Origin: Micromonospora sp. C28SCA-DRY-2
Lineage (GTDB): Bacteria; Actinomycetota; Actinomycetes; Mycobacteriales; Micromonosporaceae
Direction: 5' to 3'
Assembly: GCF_030519475.1 (NCBI RefSeq)
Contig: NZ_JAUMKD010000010.1
Location: 186,001-250,000 of the forward strand
Length of the DNA stretch: 64,000 nucleotides
Shown one piece after another: positions 16,778 to 25,246 of the stretch. The position numbers were made by a program, and so were the translations under genes. The stretch's first letter is position 1. Every line of letters begins with the position of its first letter. A model generated the notes under the pieces. That model was not told the DNA's origin, made no database searches, and saw nothing but the letters and a program-made list of their open reading frames with translations.

Positions 16778-17356
16778 ATGGCCGACGTGCTGCTGTACCA
16801 CCACATCCAGGGCCTGACCGACGGGGTCCGGAGCTTCGCCGACAGCCTCCGACAGGACGGGCACACCGTGCACACACCGGACCTGTTCGACGGCCGCACG
16901 TTCGGCAGCATCGAGGAAGGGTTCGGATTCGCGCGAGAGGTGGGATTCGACACGCTCCGGGAGCGCGGCATCGCGGCAGCCGACGAACTCGATGCCGGGC
17001 TCGTCTACGCCGGATTCTCCTTCGGCGTGACGATCGCCCAGCGGCTCGCGCAGACCCGGCCCGGCGCCCGCGGGGCACTCCTCATCGACTCCTGCCTCCC
17101 GGTCGCGGAGTTCGGCGAGACGTGGCCCGAGGGCGTGCCGGTGCAGATCCACGGCAAGGAGGACGACGAGTTCTTCGACGAGGACCTGCCGGCCGCACGC
17201 GAACTCGCCGGCTCCACGGCGAACGCCGAGCTGTTCGTCTACCCCGGCGACCAGCACCTCTTCGCCGACTCCTCGCTCGCCGGGTACGACCCGGAGGCGT
17301 CCGCGCTGCTCATGGAGCGGGTGCGGGCGTTCCTCGCCACCGTCAGACCGGCGTGA
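16778..17356 (+). CDS. Dienelactone hydrolase-family alpha/beta hydrolase
   Basis: 192 residues, with ribosome site GAGGAG at 16763-16768. The fold opens ADVLLYHHIQGLTDG; the nucleophile elbow is GFSFG with Ser81, where the classical dienelactone hydrolase has Cys. A late His is present in YPGDQHLFAD, and an Asp/Glu-rich stretch (GKEDDEFFDEDL) lies where the acid residue is expected. It is likely a small-ester or lactone hydrolase with unknown substrate. The divergent ArsR-like regulator presumably controls it. Confidence 0.85.
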   Translation: MADVLLYHHIQGLTDGVRSFADSLRQDGHTVHTPDLFDGRTFGSIEEGFGFAREVGFDTLRERGIAAADELDAGLVYAGFSFGVTIAQRLAQTRPGARGALLIDSCLPVAEFGETWPEGVPVQIHGKEDDEFFDEDLPAARELAGSTANAELFVYPGDQHLFADSSLAGYDPEASALLMERVRAFLATVRPA

Positions 17357-17566
17357 CCCGACCAGCTGGCCCACGCTTCATCCGGGCCTCCGCCGGACAG
17401 CACGTCTCGTCGGTGGCCAACCTGCCGCCTCCGGGCCGCTGACCGGTCGCACCTCAGTTGGCGGACACGTGGTTGACGGGACTGTGCCGCATCGAGTCGT
17501 ACCCCTGTTGACCGCTGCATCGGGCACGGATCGGGCACGACCCTGCCCGCAAGCTAGAGTCCGGCC

Positions 17567-17677
17567 GTGGACAGTGGAGCATTTGCCGGCGCGGCGCTCT
17601 TGCTCTGCGCCGGGCTGGGATGTGTCGTCCTCGTAGGGCTCGTGGGAATGCTGGCGGTGTGGTGGCGCGGGAAGTAA
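17567..17677 (+). CDS. 36-residue single-span membrane protein
   Basis: GTG 17567 to TAA 17675-17677 encodes a peptide that is almost entirely one hydrophobic helix (about residues 5-31), ending in WWRGK. TAGAGT at 17555-17560 sits 6 nt before the GTG, the same leaderless layout as other genes in this window, which supports translation. No family is recognised. The surrounding gaps (17357-17566 and 17678-17803) hold nothing else I can support. Confidence 0.45.
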   Translation: MDSGAFAGAALLLCAGLGCVVLVGLVGMLAVWWRGK

Positions 17678-17803
17678 GTCCTCACCGTCGACAGGAAGGA
17701 AGGGCTCGCCTTTATCGGGCCCACGTCTCTTCGGCCGATTGCTGTGTTCGCGAGTTGTGGACCTGCCCTGTGTAGGGCTGGCTCGGCTGAAGGGACATCT
17801 CGG

Positions 17804-18490
17804 TCACGGGTTGATCAGTCTCCAGTCGCCTTCGGAGATGACGTCAACGGTGCCGTCGACCACCTTGATGGCGATGTTGTCGTCGATGGCGTAGGTCGGG
17901 ACCGGGATTCCGGACGCCCACTTCTGGATGTCGGACAGCTTGGCGTCCTCCATGTCCGGATGGTTGAGGTGGGGGTACAGCGTGAAATCCACCAGCCCCA
18001 GCGCCCGGTCGGCGCCCTGCGCCATGTCGCTGCCGTCAGGGACGAATCCAAGGTCGAATTCGGCGTCGCAGTTGTACGGGGTGACCGCGATGCTCCCGGC
18101 GCTGACGCCCACATAAACCGTGTCACTCAGCGACGGCAGGAGGTCAGCCAGGCCCGACCGGCGCAGCCAGTAGGTCAGGTACAGCACGTCGCCGCCCCAG
18201 ACGAGGAGGGCATCGGCCTCCCGGACCGCCGGGACCCAGTTCTCTTCTCGGATGGTCGGCAGCGCGGTGAGCTCCAACAGCCCCAGGGATTTCCAACCCA
18301 GCTGGCACAGCGGGATCGAAGCCTGGCCGTGAATCGCCTTCCATGCCCTCGCACCGCCGCCGGGGAAGGGGTAGACACCGGTGGGGATGAACAGGGCCGT
18401 GGACTCGGCGATCGGCTTGCCGAGCAGGCCGACGAGCGCGTCGGAGATGCTCGGGTTACCGATGCCCGAGGACGTGAGAAGGAACTTCAT
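17804..18490 (-). CDS. Peptidase S51 (peptidase E / cyanophycinase-like) family protein
   Basis: 228 residues from ATG 18490, with an AGGAG ribosome site just upstream on the minus strand; the longer frame to 18577 is not needed. The nucleophile elbow YVGVSAGSIAV places Ser130 as in peptidase E (GxSAG), and the flanking LVWGGDVLYLTYWLRRSGL matches the conserved 'GGN/D-xx-L' substrate-binding strand. Family members cleave Asp-X dipeptides or cyanophycin-like peptides; the exact substrate is unknown. The base composition is slightly less GC-rich than its neighbours (for example ATT, AAA and TTG codons near the ends). Confidence 0.85.
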   Translation of the reverse strand: MKFLLTSSGIGNPSISDALVGLLGKPIAESTALFIPTGVYPFPGGGARAWKAIHGQASIPLCQLGWKSLGLLELTALPTIREENWVPAVREADALLVWGGDVLYLTYWLRRSGLADLLPSLSDTVYVGVSAGSIAVTPYNCDAEFDLGFVPDGSDMAQGADRALGLVDFTLYPHLNHPDMEDAKLSDIQKWASGIPVPTYAIDDNIAIKVVDGTVDVISEGDWRLINP

Positions 18491-18898
18491 CAAAATCCGC
18501 TCTCCTGAAGCCACCGCATGACGGCGGTCATGTTGTCCATGAGGACCAGCGTCCCGGCCGGCTAACCCGAGCGACACATCGATGGATCATCCGCTGGCGG
18601 CCGTCCAACCGTCAACTGCCTCCGCCCGCACGACGACACAGGTCCGATGCCACGCCTTTACCGGCGATTCGTTCGCCAGTTCGAGCCGGAGCGCCCCCGC
18701 CGGAGGCGCAGTAGCCGCAACCCCGCGACCGCCGGCAGCTCGCCGACGCGGCCGGCGTGCGCTCCCCTACGCCGCGCGGGCTCGTGGCCGCGCGGCCCGG
18801 CCGGCCGCCGGCGCCCCGAGCGCGCGGGCACCCGCCGGCGGTCGGGGCAGGCGTGCGCCCGGATGTGGTGCCGAGGTCGTGCGGGCCCGTCGACCCTC

Positions 18899-18926
18899 TT
18901 GACCGCCCAACTTACTGCTTTACTAT
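18899..18926 (+). promoter_or_regulatory. Sigma-70-type promoter of the GntR-ABC operon
   Basis: TTGACC (18899-18904) and TACTAT (18921-18926) are separated by 16 bp, a good match to a housekeeping actinobacterial promoter, unusual in this GC-rich context. The -10 box lies at the edge of the palindromic operator. The rest of the 464-base gap 18491-18954 contains no gene I can support. Confidence 0.65.
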
Positions 18927-18946
18927 GCTACTAGGAAAGCAGTAAG
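18911..18946. promoter_or_regulatory. Inverted-repeat operator for the YtrA-type regulator
   Basis: CTTACTGCTTT (18911-18921) and its exact reverse complement (18936-18946) flank 14 bp. The second arm ends 8 bp before the GTG of the regulator gene and the element overlaps the -10 region, the standard arrangement for autorepression by a dimeric GntR protein. Confidence 0.75.
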
Positions 18947-18954
18947 GGGCTACC

Positions 18955-19350
18955 GTGTTCGTCTTCCGGCTCGACACCCACTCCGGCGTGCCGCCGTACC
19001 TGCAACTCGTCCAGCAGGTCCGCCAGGCGGTGCTGCTGGGCTTTCTCCAACCCGGGGACCGCCTCCCGCTCATCCGCGAGGTGGTCGAGGACCTGGCGAT
19101 CAACCCGAACACCGTCGCCAAGGCGTACCGGCAGATGGAGCAGGAGAACCTGGTCACTGGCCGTCCCGGCCAGGGCACGTTCGTCAATCAACAGCAGTCG
19201 GCCGTGATGCCGGCATCGACGTACACGTCGCTGCGCCGCGGCCTGGCGACCTGGCTGCGCCGCGCCTACGCGGCCGGCCTCGACGAGCAGGCGGTCAACG
19301 CGCTTTTTACTTCCGTCCACCACCAGACGAGGAATGAGGACGTGGCGTGA
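18955..19350 (+). CDS. GntR-family regulator, YtrA subfamily
   Basis: 131 residues from GTG 18955 (AAGGGG upstream). The N-terminal winged helix is clear: PPYLQLVQQVRQAVLLGFLQPGDRLPLIREVVEDLAINPNTVAKAYRQMEQENLVTGRPGQGTFV. The short C-terminal region of ~50 residues, without a ligand domain, defines the YtrA subfamily, which usually represses an ABC transporter operon beginning with its own gene. The next gene is the ABC ATPase, overlapping by 4 bp (GTGA). A perfect inverted repeat upstream is the likely operator. Confidence 0.93.
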   Translation: MFVFRLDTHSGVPPYLQLVQQVRQAVLLGFLQPGDRLPLIREVVEDLAINPNTVAKAYRQMEQENLVTGRPGQGTFVNQQQSAVMPASTYTSLRRGLATWLRRAYAAGLDEQAVNALFTSVHHQTRNEDVA

Positions 19351-20246
19351 CAGGGACCGAGTTCGCGCTGCGCACCGACGGTGTGGGCAAGCGGTACCGG
19401 AAGGGCTGGGCGCTGCGCGACTGCACCCTGGCCCTGCCGGCGGGCGGCGTGATCGCCCTGGTCGGGCCGAACGGCGCGGGCAAGACCACGCTGCTGCGCC
19501 TGGTCGTCGGGTTGCTGGCACCGAGCACCGGCACGGTGGAGGTCCTCGGCCACGACGTCACCGCCAGCACCCCGCAAACTCTGTCCCGGGTCGGGTTCCT
19601 GGCCCAGGATCACCCGCTGTACAAGCGCTTCACCGTCGCCGAGATGCTCCGCTTCGGCCGGGCCTGCAACCTGCGGTTCGACCAGGGGCTGGCCGAGCGC
19701 CGGCTGGCGAAGCTGGGCATCCCGCTCGACCGCAGGGCCGGTACGCTCTCCGGCGGGCAGCAGGCCCAGGTCGCGTTGGCTCTGGCCCTGGCGAAGCGGC
19801 CGGACCTGCTTGTCCTCGACGAGCCGGTGGCCAGCCTCGACCCGCTGGCCCGGCACGAGTTCCTGCAGGTCCTCATGGGCGCCGTGGCCGAAGGCGGGGT
19901 GACCGTCCTGTTCTCCTCCCACGTCGTGCACGAGCTGGAGCGCGTCTGCGACCACCTGGTCGTGCTCAACCACGGCCGGGTCACGCTCACCGGTGACATC
20001 GACACCCTCCTCGCCGAGCACCGGCTGCTCGTCGGCCCGCGCACGGCCACCGACCTCGACCGGGCCGGCGCCGTCGTGGAGGCCGTCCACAGCGACCGGC
20101 ACACGACCCTGCTGGTACGCGACGGCGCGATCCCGGCCGCGCCCGGGTGGCAGGCCCGGCCGGTCGCGCTGGAGGACCTGGTGCTGGCGTACCTGCGCCG
20201 GCCGTCCGAGCCGAGCGCCGCGGTCACCTCGGGGGTGGCGGCATGA
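19347..20246 (+). CDS. ABC transporter ATP-binding protein
   Basis: 299 residues from GTG 19347, overlapping the regulator's stop. Walker A is GPNGAGKTT, the signature is LSGGQQAQVALALAL, and Walker B is LLVLDEPVASLD, followed by the switch His in SSHVVHELE. The ~80-residue C-terminal part is the extension common in ATPases of the CcmA/drug-exporter class. With the permease at 20243 and the YtrA-type repressor it forms a three-gene operon, commonly induced by cell-envelope antibiotics in Gram-positive bacteria (family knowledge; inducer not known here). Confidence 0.94.
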   Translation: MTGTEFALRTDGVGKRYRKGWALRDCTLALPAGGVIALVGPNGAGKTTLLRLVVGLLAPSTGTVEVLGHDVTASTPQTLSRVGFLAQDHPLYKRFTVAEMLRFGRACNLRFDQGLAERRLAKLGIPLDRRAGTLSGGQQAQVALALALAKRPDLLVLDEPVASLDPLARHEFLQVLMGAVAEGGVTVLFSSHVVHELERVCDHLVVLNHGRVTLTGDIDTLLAEHRLLVGPRTATDLDRAGAVVEAVHSDRHTTLLVRDGAIPAAPGWQARPVALEDLVLAYLRRPSEPSAAVTSGVAA

Positions 20247-21220
20247 CGTGGTTGATCTGGCGCCAGCACCGGACCGAGGTCTGCGTCCTGGGTCTGCTTG
20301 TCGGCACGTTCGGCATCGCCCTGCTCGTGCTCGGGACGCAGGCCCACGACCTGTTCCCCGGCGGTCCCGCCCGGTGCGCGGGAGAGGCCGGCAGCAACGA
20401 GGCCTGCGCGGCCTCCTTCCGCCGGCTCGACGAGGAGTACGGGTACGTCGAGAACCTCCTGGCGGGCTTCTATCTGGTCCCCGTCGTCATCGGTGCGTTC
20501 CTCGGTGCGCCACTGCTCGCGCGCGAACTGGAGGACGGCACCTGGCAGCTCGCCTGGACGCAGGCCGTGCCGCGGATGCGCTGGCTGGCGGCCAAGCTCG
20601 CGGCACTGGCCGGCGTCACCGTCGCGCTCACCGGGATGTTCACCGCGGTGGTCACCTGGTTCCGTCAGCCCTTCGACGCGTGGGAAGGGCGGTTCCAGTA
20701 CGACGCCTTCGACCTGGAGGGACTTGTTCCGGTGGCGTACGCGCTGTTCGCGTTCGGCGTCGCCACCGCCGCCGGGGCGATCCTGCGGCGCAGCCTGCCC
20801 GCGTTCGGCGTCGCGTTCGGGGCGTTCCTCGCCGTCCGGATGCCGGTGGCGCTGTTGGCCCGTCCCGCGTACGCCACGCCGCTCACCACCATGGAGCCGA
20901 TCCCCGTCGGCGGCTCGAAGGACCAGGCTGGGCACGGGCCCGTGCCCAGCAACGCTTCCTGGATGATCGAACACGGCTACGCAGACGCCACTGGGCGCAG
21001 GCTGAGCTGGACCGAGTACTACGAGTTGGAGGCCGCCGCCAACCGGGCCGGCACCAACCTCAACCAGTTCCTGCACGCGCGGGGTATCCAGCAGTTCAAC
21101 GTCTACCACCCGGCCGACCGGTTCTGGACGTTCCAGCTCATCGAGGCGGCCCTGTTCCTCGCCGTCGCGGCGGTCCTGATCGGTGTGGTGGTGTGGCGGG
21201 TACGGCGCCGCATGATCTAG
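20243..21220 (+). CDS. ABC transporter permease (ABC-2 like)
   Basis: 325 residues from ATG 20243, overlapping the ATPase stop by 4 bp (ATGA). Six hydrophobic segments are visible: residues ~15-38, ~80-100, ~120-145, ~165-185, ~190-210 and a C-terminal one near 295-318 followed by a basic tail (WRVRRRMI). The motif LARELEDGTWQLAWTQAVPRMRWLAAKL is typical of ABC-2-type permeases, where it forms the cytoplasmic coupling region. A large extracellular loop lies between the last two helices. It pairs with the upstream ATPase. Confidence 0.9.
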   Translation: MTWLIWRQHRTEVCVLGLLVGTFGIALLVLGTQAHDLFPGGPARCAGEAGSNEACAASFRRLDEEYGYVENLLAGFYLVPVVIGAFLGAPLLARELEDGTWQLAWTQAVPRMRWLAAKLAALAGVTVALTGMFTAVVTWFRQPFDAWEGRFQYDAFDLEGLVPVAYALFAFGVATAAGAILRRSLPAFGVAFGAFLAVRMPVALLARPAYATPLTTMEPIPVGGSKDQAGHGPVPSNASWMIEHGYADATGRRLSWTEYYELEAAANRAGTNLNQFLHARGIQQFNVYHPADRFWTFQLIEAALFLAVAAVLIGVVVWRVRRRMI

Positions 21221-21254
21221 TGCCCTGACCACAAGCGTTCACGGTCCTGGTTGA

Positions 21255-21410
21255 CACGCGCGCGACCCCGATGATCGGCCGCCGGGACGAGCGCACCAGG
21301 TCAACCGCGTCGCGCCGAAACTCTCGCGGGTACTTCGATGGGCGCCCCAACGGGGGGACACCCCTTCCTCTGGACTCAAGATCCAGTCTCGGGGTGTCCC
21401 CACCCCCGTG
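21255..21410 (-). mobile_element. IS3-family insertion sequence remnant (OrfA N-terminus and end)
   Basis: From 21350 leftwards the minus strand encodes MGRPSKYPREFRRDAVDLVRSS, a near-perfect start of an IS3-type OrfA transposase, which degenerates after about 30 residues. Just upstream, GGGGACACCCC (21354-21364) and its complement (21391-21401) form a long stem enclosing CTGGACTCAAGATCCAG, resembling an IS terminal region. No OrfB or second terminus is found, so the element is a short relic between the ABC permease and metH. It may now serve metH as a terminator. Confidence 0.65.
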
Positions 21411-21467
21411 GGGGAGCCCATCAGGGCCGTGACGAGTTCTCGCCGCAGGTCAGAACGCCCGCGGTCG

Positions 21468-24400
21468 TCACTTGGCGTTGAAGTAGCTGGCCTCCGGGTG
21501 GTGCACCACGATCGCGTCGGTGGCCTGCTCCGGGATGAGCTGGAACTCCTCCGACAGCTGCACCCCGATCCGCTCGGCGCCGAGCAGCTCCACCACCTTC
21601 GCCCGGTCCTCCAGGTCCGGGCAGGCGGGGTAGCCGAACGCGTACCGGCAGCCGCGGTAGTCGGTGCGCAGCAGGCCGGCCAGGTCGGCCGGGTCGTCGT
21701 CGGCGACCGTACGGCCACCCGGCAGCGTTAGCTCGGCGCGGACCCGCTTGTGCCAGTACTCGGCCAGGGCCTCGGTGAGCTGCACCGACAGCCCGTGCAC
21801 CTCCAGGTAGTCGCGGTACTCGTTACGGGCGAACAGCTTCGCCGCGTACTCGCTGACCGGTTGGCCGACGGTGACCAGTTGCAGGGCCACCACGTCCAGC
21901 TGGTCGCCGCGGGGCCGGAAGAAGTCGGCCAGGCACAGCCGCCGCTCCTGCCGCTGCCGGGGGAAGGAGAACCGGGCCCGCTCGGCGTGCCCGTTCTCGT
22001 CCAGCACCACCAGGTCGTTGCCCTCGGCGTAGGCGGGGAAGTAGCCGTAGACCACGGCCGCCTCCAGCACCTTGTCGGCGATCAGCCGGTCCAGCCAGTA
22101 GCGCAGCCGCGGCCGGCCCTCGGTCTCCACCAGCTCCTCGTAGGACGGTCCCTTGCCGCCCCGGGCGCCGCGCAGGCCCCACTGCCCGAGGAAGGTGGCC
22201 CGCTCGTCGAGCAGCGCCGCGTAGTCGGCCAGCGGCACGCCCTTGACCACCCGGGTGCCGAAGAACGGCGGGGTGGGCACCTCGACGTCGGTGGCCACGT
22301 CGGAGCGGACCGACGCGTCGTCCAGCTCCGGCAGCGACTCGTTGACGATGGCCCGCTGCCGCTCCCGGCGCGCCCGCCGGGCCGCCAGCGCCGCCTCCCG
22401 CTCCGCGTCGATCACCGGCGCGCCGCCGCGCTTGGCGGCCATCACCCGGTCCATCAGGGACAGACCCTCGAACGCGTCCCGCGCGTAGTGCACCTGCCCG
22501 GGGAACATCGACCGCAGGTCGTCCTCGACGTACGCCCGGGTCAGCGCCGCCCCACCGAGCAGCACCGGCCAGCGCTCCGCGACCCCGCGCGAGGCCATCT
22601 CGGCGAGGTTCTCCTTCATGATGACCGTGCTCTTGACCAGCAGCCCGGACATGCCGATGGCGTCGGCCCGGTGCTCCTCGGCGGCGTCGAGGATCGCGGT
22701 GATCGGCTGCTTGATGCCGATGTTCACCACCTCGTAGCCGTTGTTGGACAGGATGATGTCCACCAGGTTCTTGCCGATGTCGTGCACGTCGCCCTTCACG
22801 GTGGCGAGCACGATGCGGCCCTTGCCGCCGTCGTCGGCCTTCTCCATGTGCGGTTCCAGGTACGCCACCGCGGTCTTCATCACCTCGGCGGACTGGAGCA
22901 CGAACGGCAGCTGCATCTGCCCGGAGCCGAACAGCTCGCCGACCACCTTCATCCCGTCCAGCAGGATGTCGTTGATGATCGACAGCGGGGTCCGGCCGCC
23001 GGCCATGGCGGCGTCCAGGTCGGCCTCCAGGCCGTTGCGCTCGCCGTCGATGATCCGCCGCTTGAGCCGCTCCTCCAACGGCAGCGCGGCCAGTTCCTCG
23101 GCCCGGCCGGCGCGCGCCGAGGCGGCGTCCACGCCCTCGAAGATCTCGATGAACCGCTGCACCGGGTCGTAGCCCTCGCGCCGGCGGTCGTAGACCAGGT
23201 CGAGGGCGACCTCGCGCTGCTCGTCGGGGATCTTCGACATCGGCAGGATCTTGCTGGCGTGCACGATCGCCGAGGTCAGCCCGGCCTGCACGCACTCGTG
23301 CAGGAAGACCGAGTTGAGCACCTGCCGGGCGGCCGGGTTGAGCCCGAACGAGACGTTCGAGATGCCCAGGGTGAAGTTGACCCCCGGCCAGCGGTTGGCG
23401 ATCTCCCGGATCGCCTCGATGGTCTCGATGCCGTCCCGCCGGGTCTCCTCCTGGCCGGTGGCGATCGGGAAGGTCAGCGCGTCGATGAGGATGTCGGAGC
23501 GGCGCAGGCCCCAGCGGCCGGTCAGGTCCTCGATCAGCCGCTCGGCGACGCGTACCTTCCACTCCCGGGTGCGGGCCTGGCCCTCCTCGTCGATGAGCAG
23601 CGCGACCACCGCGGCGCCGTGCTCGGCGACCACCGGCATGACCCGGGCGTAGCGGGACCCGGGGCCGTCGCCGTCCTCGAAGTTCACCGAGTTGACCACG
23701 CACCGGCCACCGAGCATCTCCAGGCCCGCCTCGATCACGGCCGGCTCGGTGGAGTCCAGCATGATCGGCAGAGTGGACGCGGTGGCGAACCGGCCGGCCA
23801 GCTCGCGCATGTCCGTCGTGCCGTCCCGGCCGACGTAGTCGACGCAGAGGTCCAGCAGGTGCGAGCCGTCCCGGGCCTGGCTGCGGGCGATCTCCACACA
23901 GGCCTGCCAGTCGGCGGCCAGCATCGCCTCGCGGAACGCCTTGGAGCCGTTGGCGTTGGTCCGCTCCCCCACCATCAGCACGCTGGCGTCCTGGGCGAAG
24001 GGCACGTGGTGGTAGATCGACGAGACGCCGGCGTCGTGCCGGGGCTCGCGGGCCCCGGGCCGGGCGCCGTGCAACCGCTCGGCGACCACCCGGATGTGCT
24101 CCGGCGTGGTGCCGCAGCAGCCGCCGATCAGCGACACGCCGTAGTCGGCGACGAACCGCTCCAGCGCGTCGGCCAGCTCGACCGGGGTGAGCGGGTAGAC
24201 CGCCCCGTCGGCGGTCAGCTGCGGCAGGCCGGCGTTCGGCATCACCGACAGCCTCAGCCCGGCGTGCTGGGAGAGGTAGCGCAGGTGCTCGCTCATCTCG
24301 GCCGGACCGGTGGCGCAGTTCAGCCCGATCAGGTCCACCCCGAGCGGCTCGATCGCGGTCAGCGCCGCGCCGATCTCGCTGCCCAGCAGCATGGTGCCGG

Positions 24401-24983
24401 TGGTCTCGACGGTGACGTGGCAGATGATCGGCACGGTCGACCCGAGCTCGGCCATCGCCCGCTTCGCGCCGACCACCGCCGCCTTGACCTGGAGCAGGTC
24501 CTGACAGGTCTCGATGATCAGGGCGTCCGCGCCGCCGGCGATCAGGCCGGCGGCGTTCTCCCGGTACGCGTCGCGCAGGGTGGCGTAGTCGGCGTGCCCC
24601 AGGGTGGGCAGCTTGGTGCCGGGACCGATCGAGCCGAGCACGAAGCGGGGCCGCTCCGGCGTGGCGAACGCGTCGGCCGCCTCGCGGGCGATCCGCGCGC
24701 CCGCCTCGGAGAACTCCCGGATCCGGTGGGCGATGTCGTACTCGCCGAGGTTGGCCAGGTTGGCGCCGAAGGTGTTGGTCTCGACGCAGTCGGCCCCGGC
24801 GGCGAGGTAGGCCTCGTGCACGCCGCGGACCACGTCCGGCCTGGTCACGTTGAGGACCTCGTTGCAGCCCTCGTGGCCCTCGAAGTCGTCAAGGGTCAGG
24901 TCGGCCGCCTGTAGCATCGTCCCCATCGCGCCGTCGGCGATCAGGATCCGCTCTGCCAGTACGTCGAGCAACGAAGTCCGCAC
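21468..24983 (-). CDS. metH: Cobalamin-dependent methionine synthase
   Basis: 1171 residues from GTG 24983, with TAACCT (24991-24996, minus strand) 7 nt upstream and no ribosome site, so probably leaderless. Modules in order: homocysteine-binding zinc domain (Zn ligands C223, C289, C290 in LNCATG and GGCCGTT), pterin-binding TIM barrel (~335-600), four-helix cap and B12-binding domain with GDVHDIGKNLV (axial His734), and the C-terminal AdoMet reactivation domain. It transfers a methyl group from 5-methyltetrahydrofolate to homocysteine through cobalamin, in the cytoplasm. Full length is normal for actinobacteria. I found no obvious cobalamin riboswitch in the divergent gap 24984-25246. Confidence 0.97.
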   Translation of the reverse strand: MRTSLLDVLAERILIADGAMGTMLQAADLTLDDFEGHEGCNEVLNVTRPDVVRGVHEAYLAAGADCVETNTFGANLANLGEYDIAHRIREFSEAGARIAREAADAFATPERPRFVLGSIGPGTKLPTLGHADYATLRDAYRENAAGLIAGGADALIIETCQDLLQVKAAVVGAKRAMAELGSTVPIICHVTVETTGTMLLGSEIGAALTAIEPLGVDLIGLNCATGPAEMSEHLRYLSQHAGLRLSVMPNAGLPQLTADGAVYPLTPVELADALERFVADYGVSLIGGCCGTTPEHIRVVAERLHGARPGAREPRHDAGVSSIYHHVPFAQDASVLMVGERTNANGSKAFREAMLAADWQACVEIARSQARDGSHLLDLCVDYVGRDGTTDMRELAGRFATASTLPIMLDSTEPAVIEAGLEMLGGRCVVNSVNFEDGDGPGSRYARVMPVVAEHGAAVVALLIDEEGQARTREWKVRVAERLIEDLTGRWGLRRSDILIDALTFPIATGQEETRRDGIETIEAIREIANRWPGVNFTLGISNVSFGLNPAARQVLNSVFLHECVQAGLTSAIVHASKILPMSKIPDEQREVALDLVYDRRREGYDPVQRFIEIFEGVDAASARAGRAEELAALPLEERLKRRIIDGERNGLEADLDAAMAGGRTPLSIINDILLDGMKVVGELFGSGQMQLPFVLQSAEVMKTAVAYLEPHMEKADDGGKGRIVLATVKGDVHDIGKNLVDIILSNNGYEVVNIGIKQPITAILDAAEEHRADAIGMSGLLVKSTVIMKENLAEMASRGVAERWPVLLGGAALTRAYVEDDLRSMFPGQVHYARDAFEGLSLMDRVMAAKRGGAPVIDAEREAALAARRARRERQRAIVNESLPELDDASVRSDVATDVEVPTPPFFGTRVVKGVPLADYAALLDERATFLGQWGLRGARGGKGPSYEELVETEGRPRLRYWLDRLIADKVLEAAVVYGYFPAYAEGNDLVVLDENGHAERARFSFPRQRQERRLCLADFFRPRGDQLDVVALQLVTVGQPVSEYAAKLFARNEYRDYLEVHGLSVQLTEALAEYWHKRVRAELTLPGGRTVADDDPADLAGLLRTDYRGCRYAFGYPACPDLEDRAKVVELLGAERIGVQLSEEFQLIPEQATDAIVVHHPEASYFNAK

Positions 24984-25246
24984 GCCGTTCAGGTTAGTGT
25001 GCCGGCCCCGACCGCGTCGCGGCCCATACCCCCGTCCCAGATACTGTCAGCCGGATCACCCTGTCCGGTCTGTAGGCTTATGCCGGTTGCTTCCCGCCTG
25101 CCGACCGGCGCGGCCACCGGGCCGCGCCCCGCCCCTGGACGTAGGCTGGCGGACGTGAAGGACTACAGCAGCGCCCCCGCGCCCGGCCGGCGGGACACCG
25201 GGCGCGGCCCCGGCACCGTCCGCGACCAGCAGGGAGAGGTGACGGC

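Noticed and set aside
18582..18902. Open frames upstream of the YtrA-type regulator
   Set aside because: Arg/Ala/Gly-rich with no conserved motif; the region is better explained as non-coding leading into the promoter.
21750..24914. 1054-residue open frame on the plus strand opposite metH
   Set aside because: It lies entirely antisense to a well-supported metH, is Arg/His/Gly/Pro-rich and lacks any recognisable domain; long antisense frames are expected in such GC-rich DNA.
24984..25246. Possible cobalamin riboswitch upstream of metH
   Set aside because: No B12-box-like sequence or expected long structured leader was recognisable, and the start looks leaderless.
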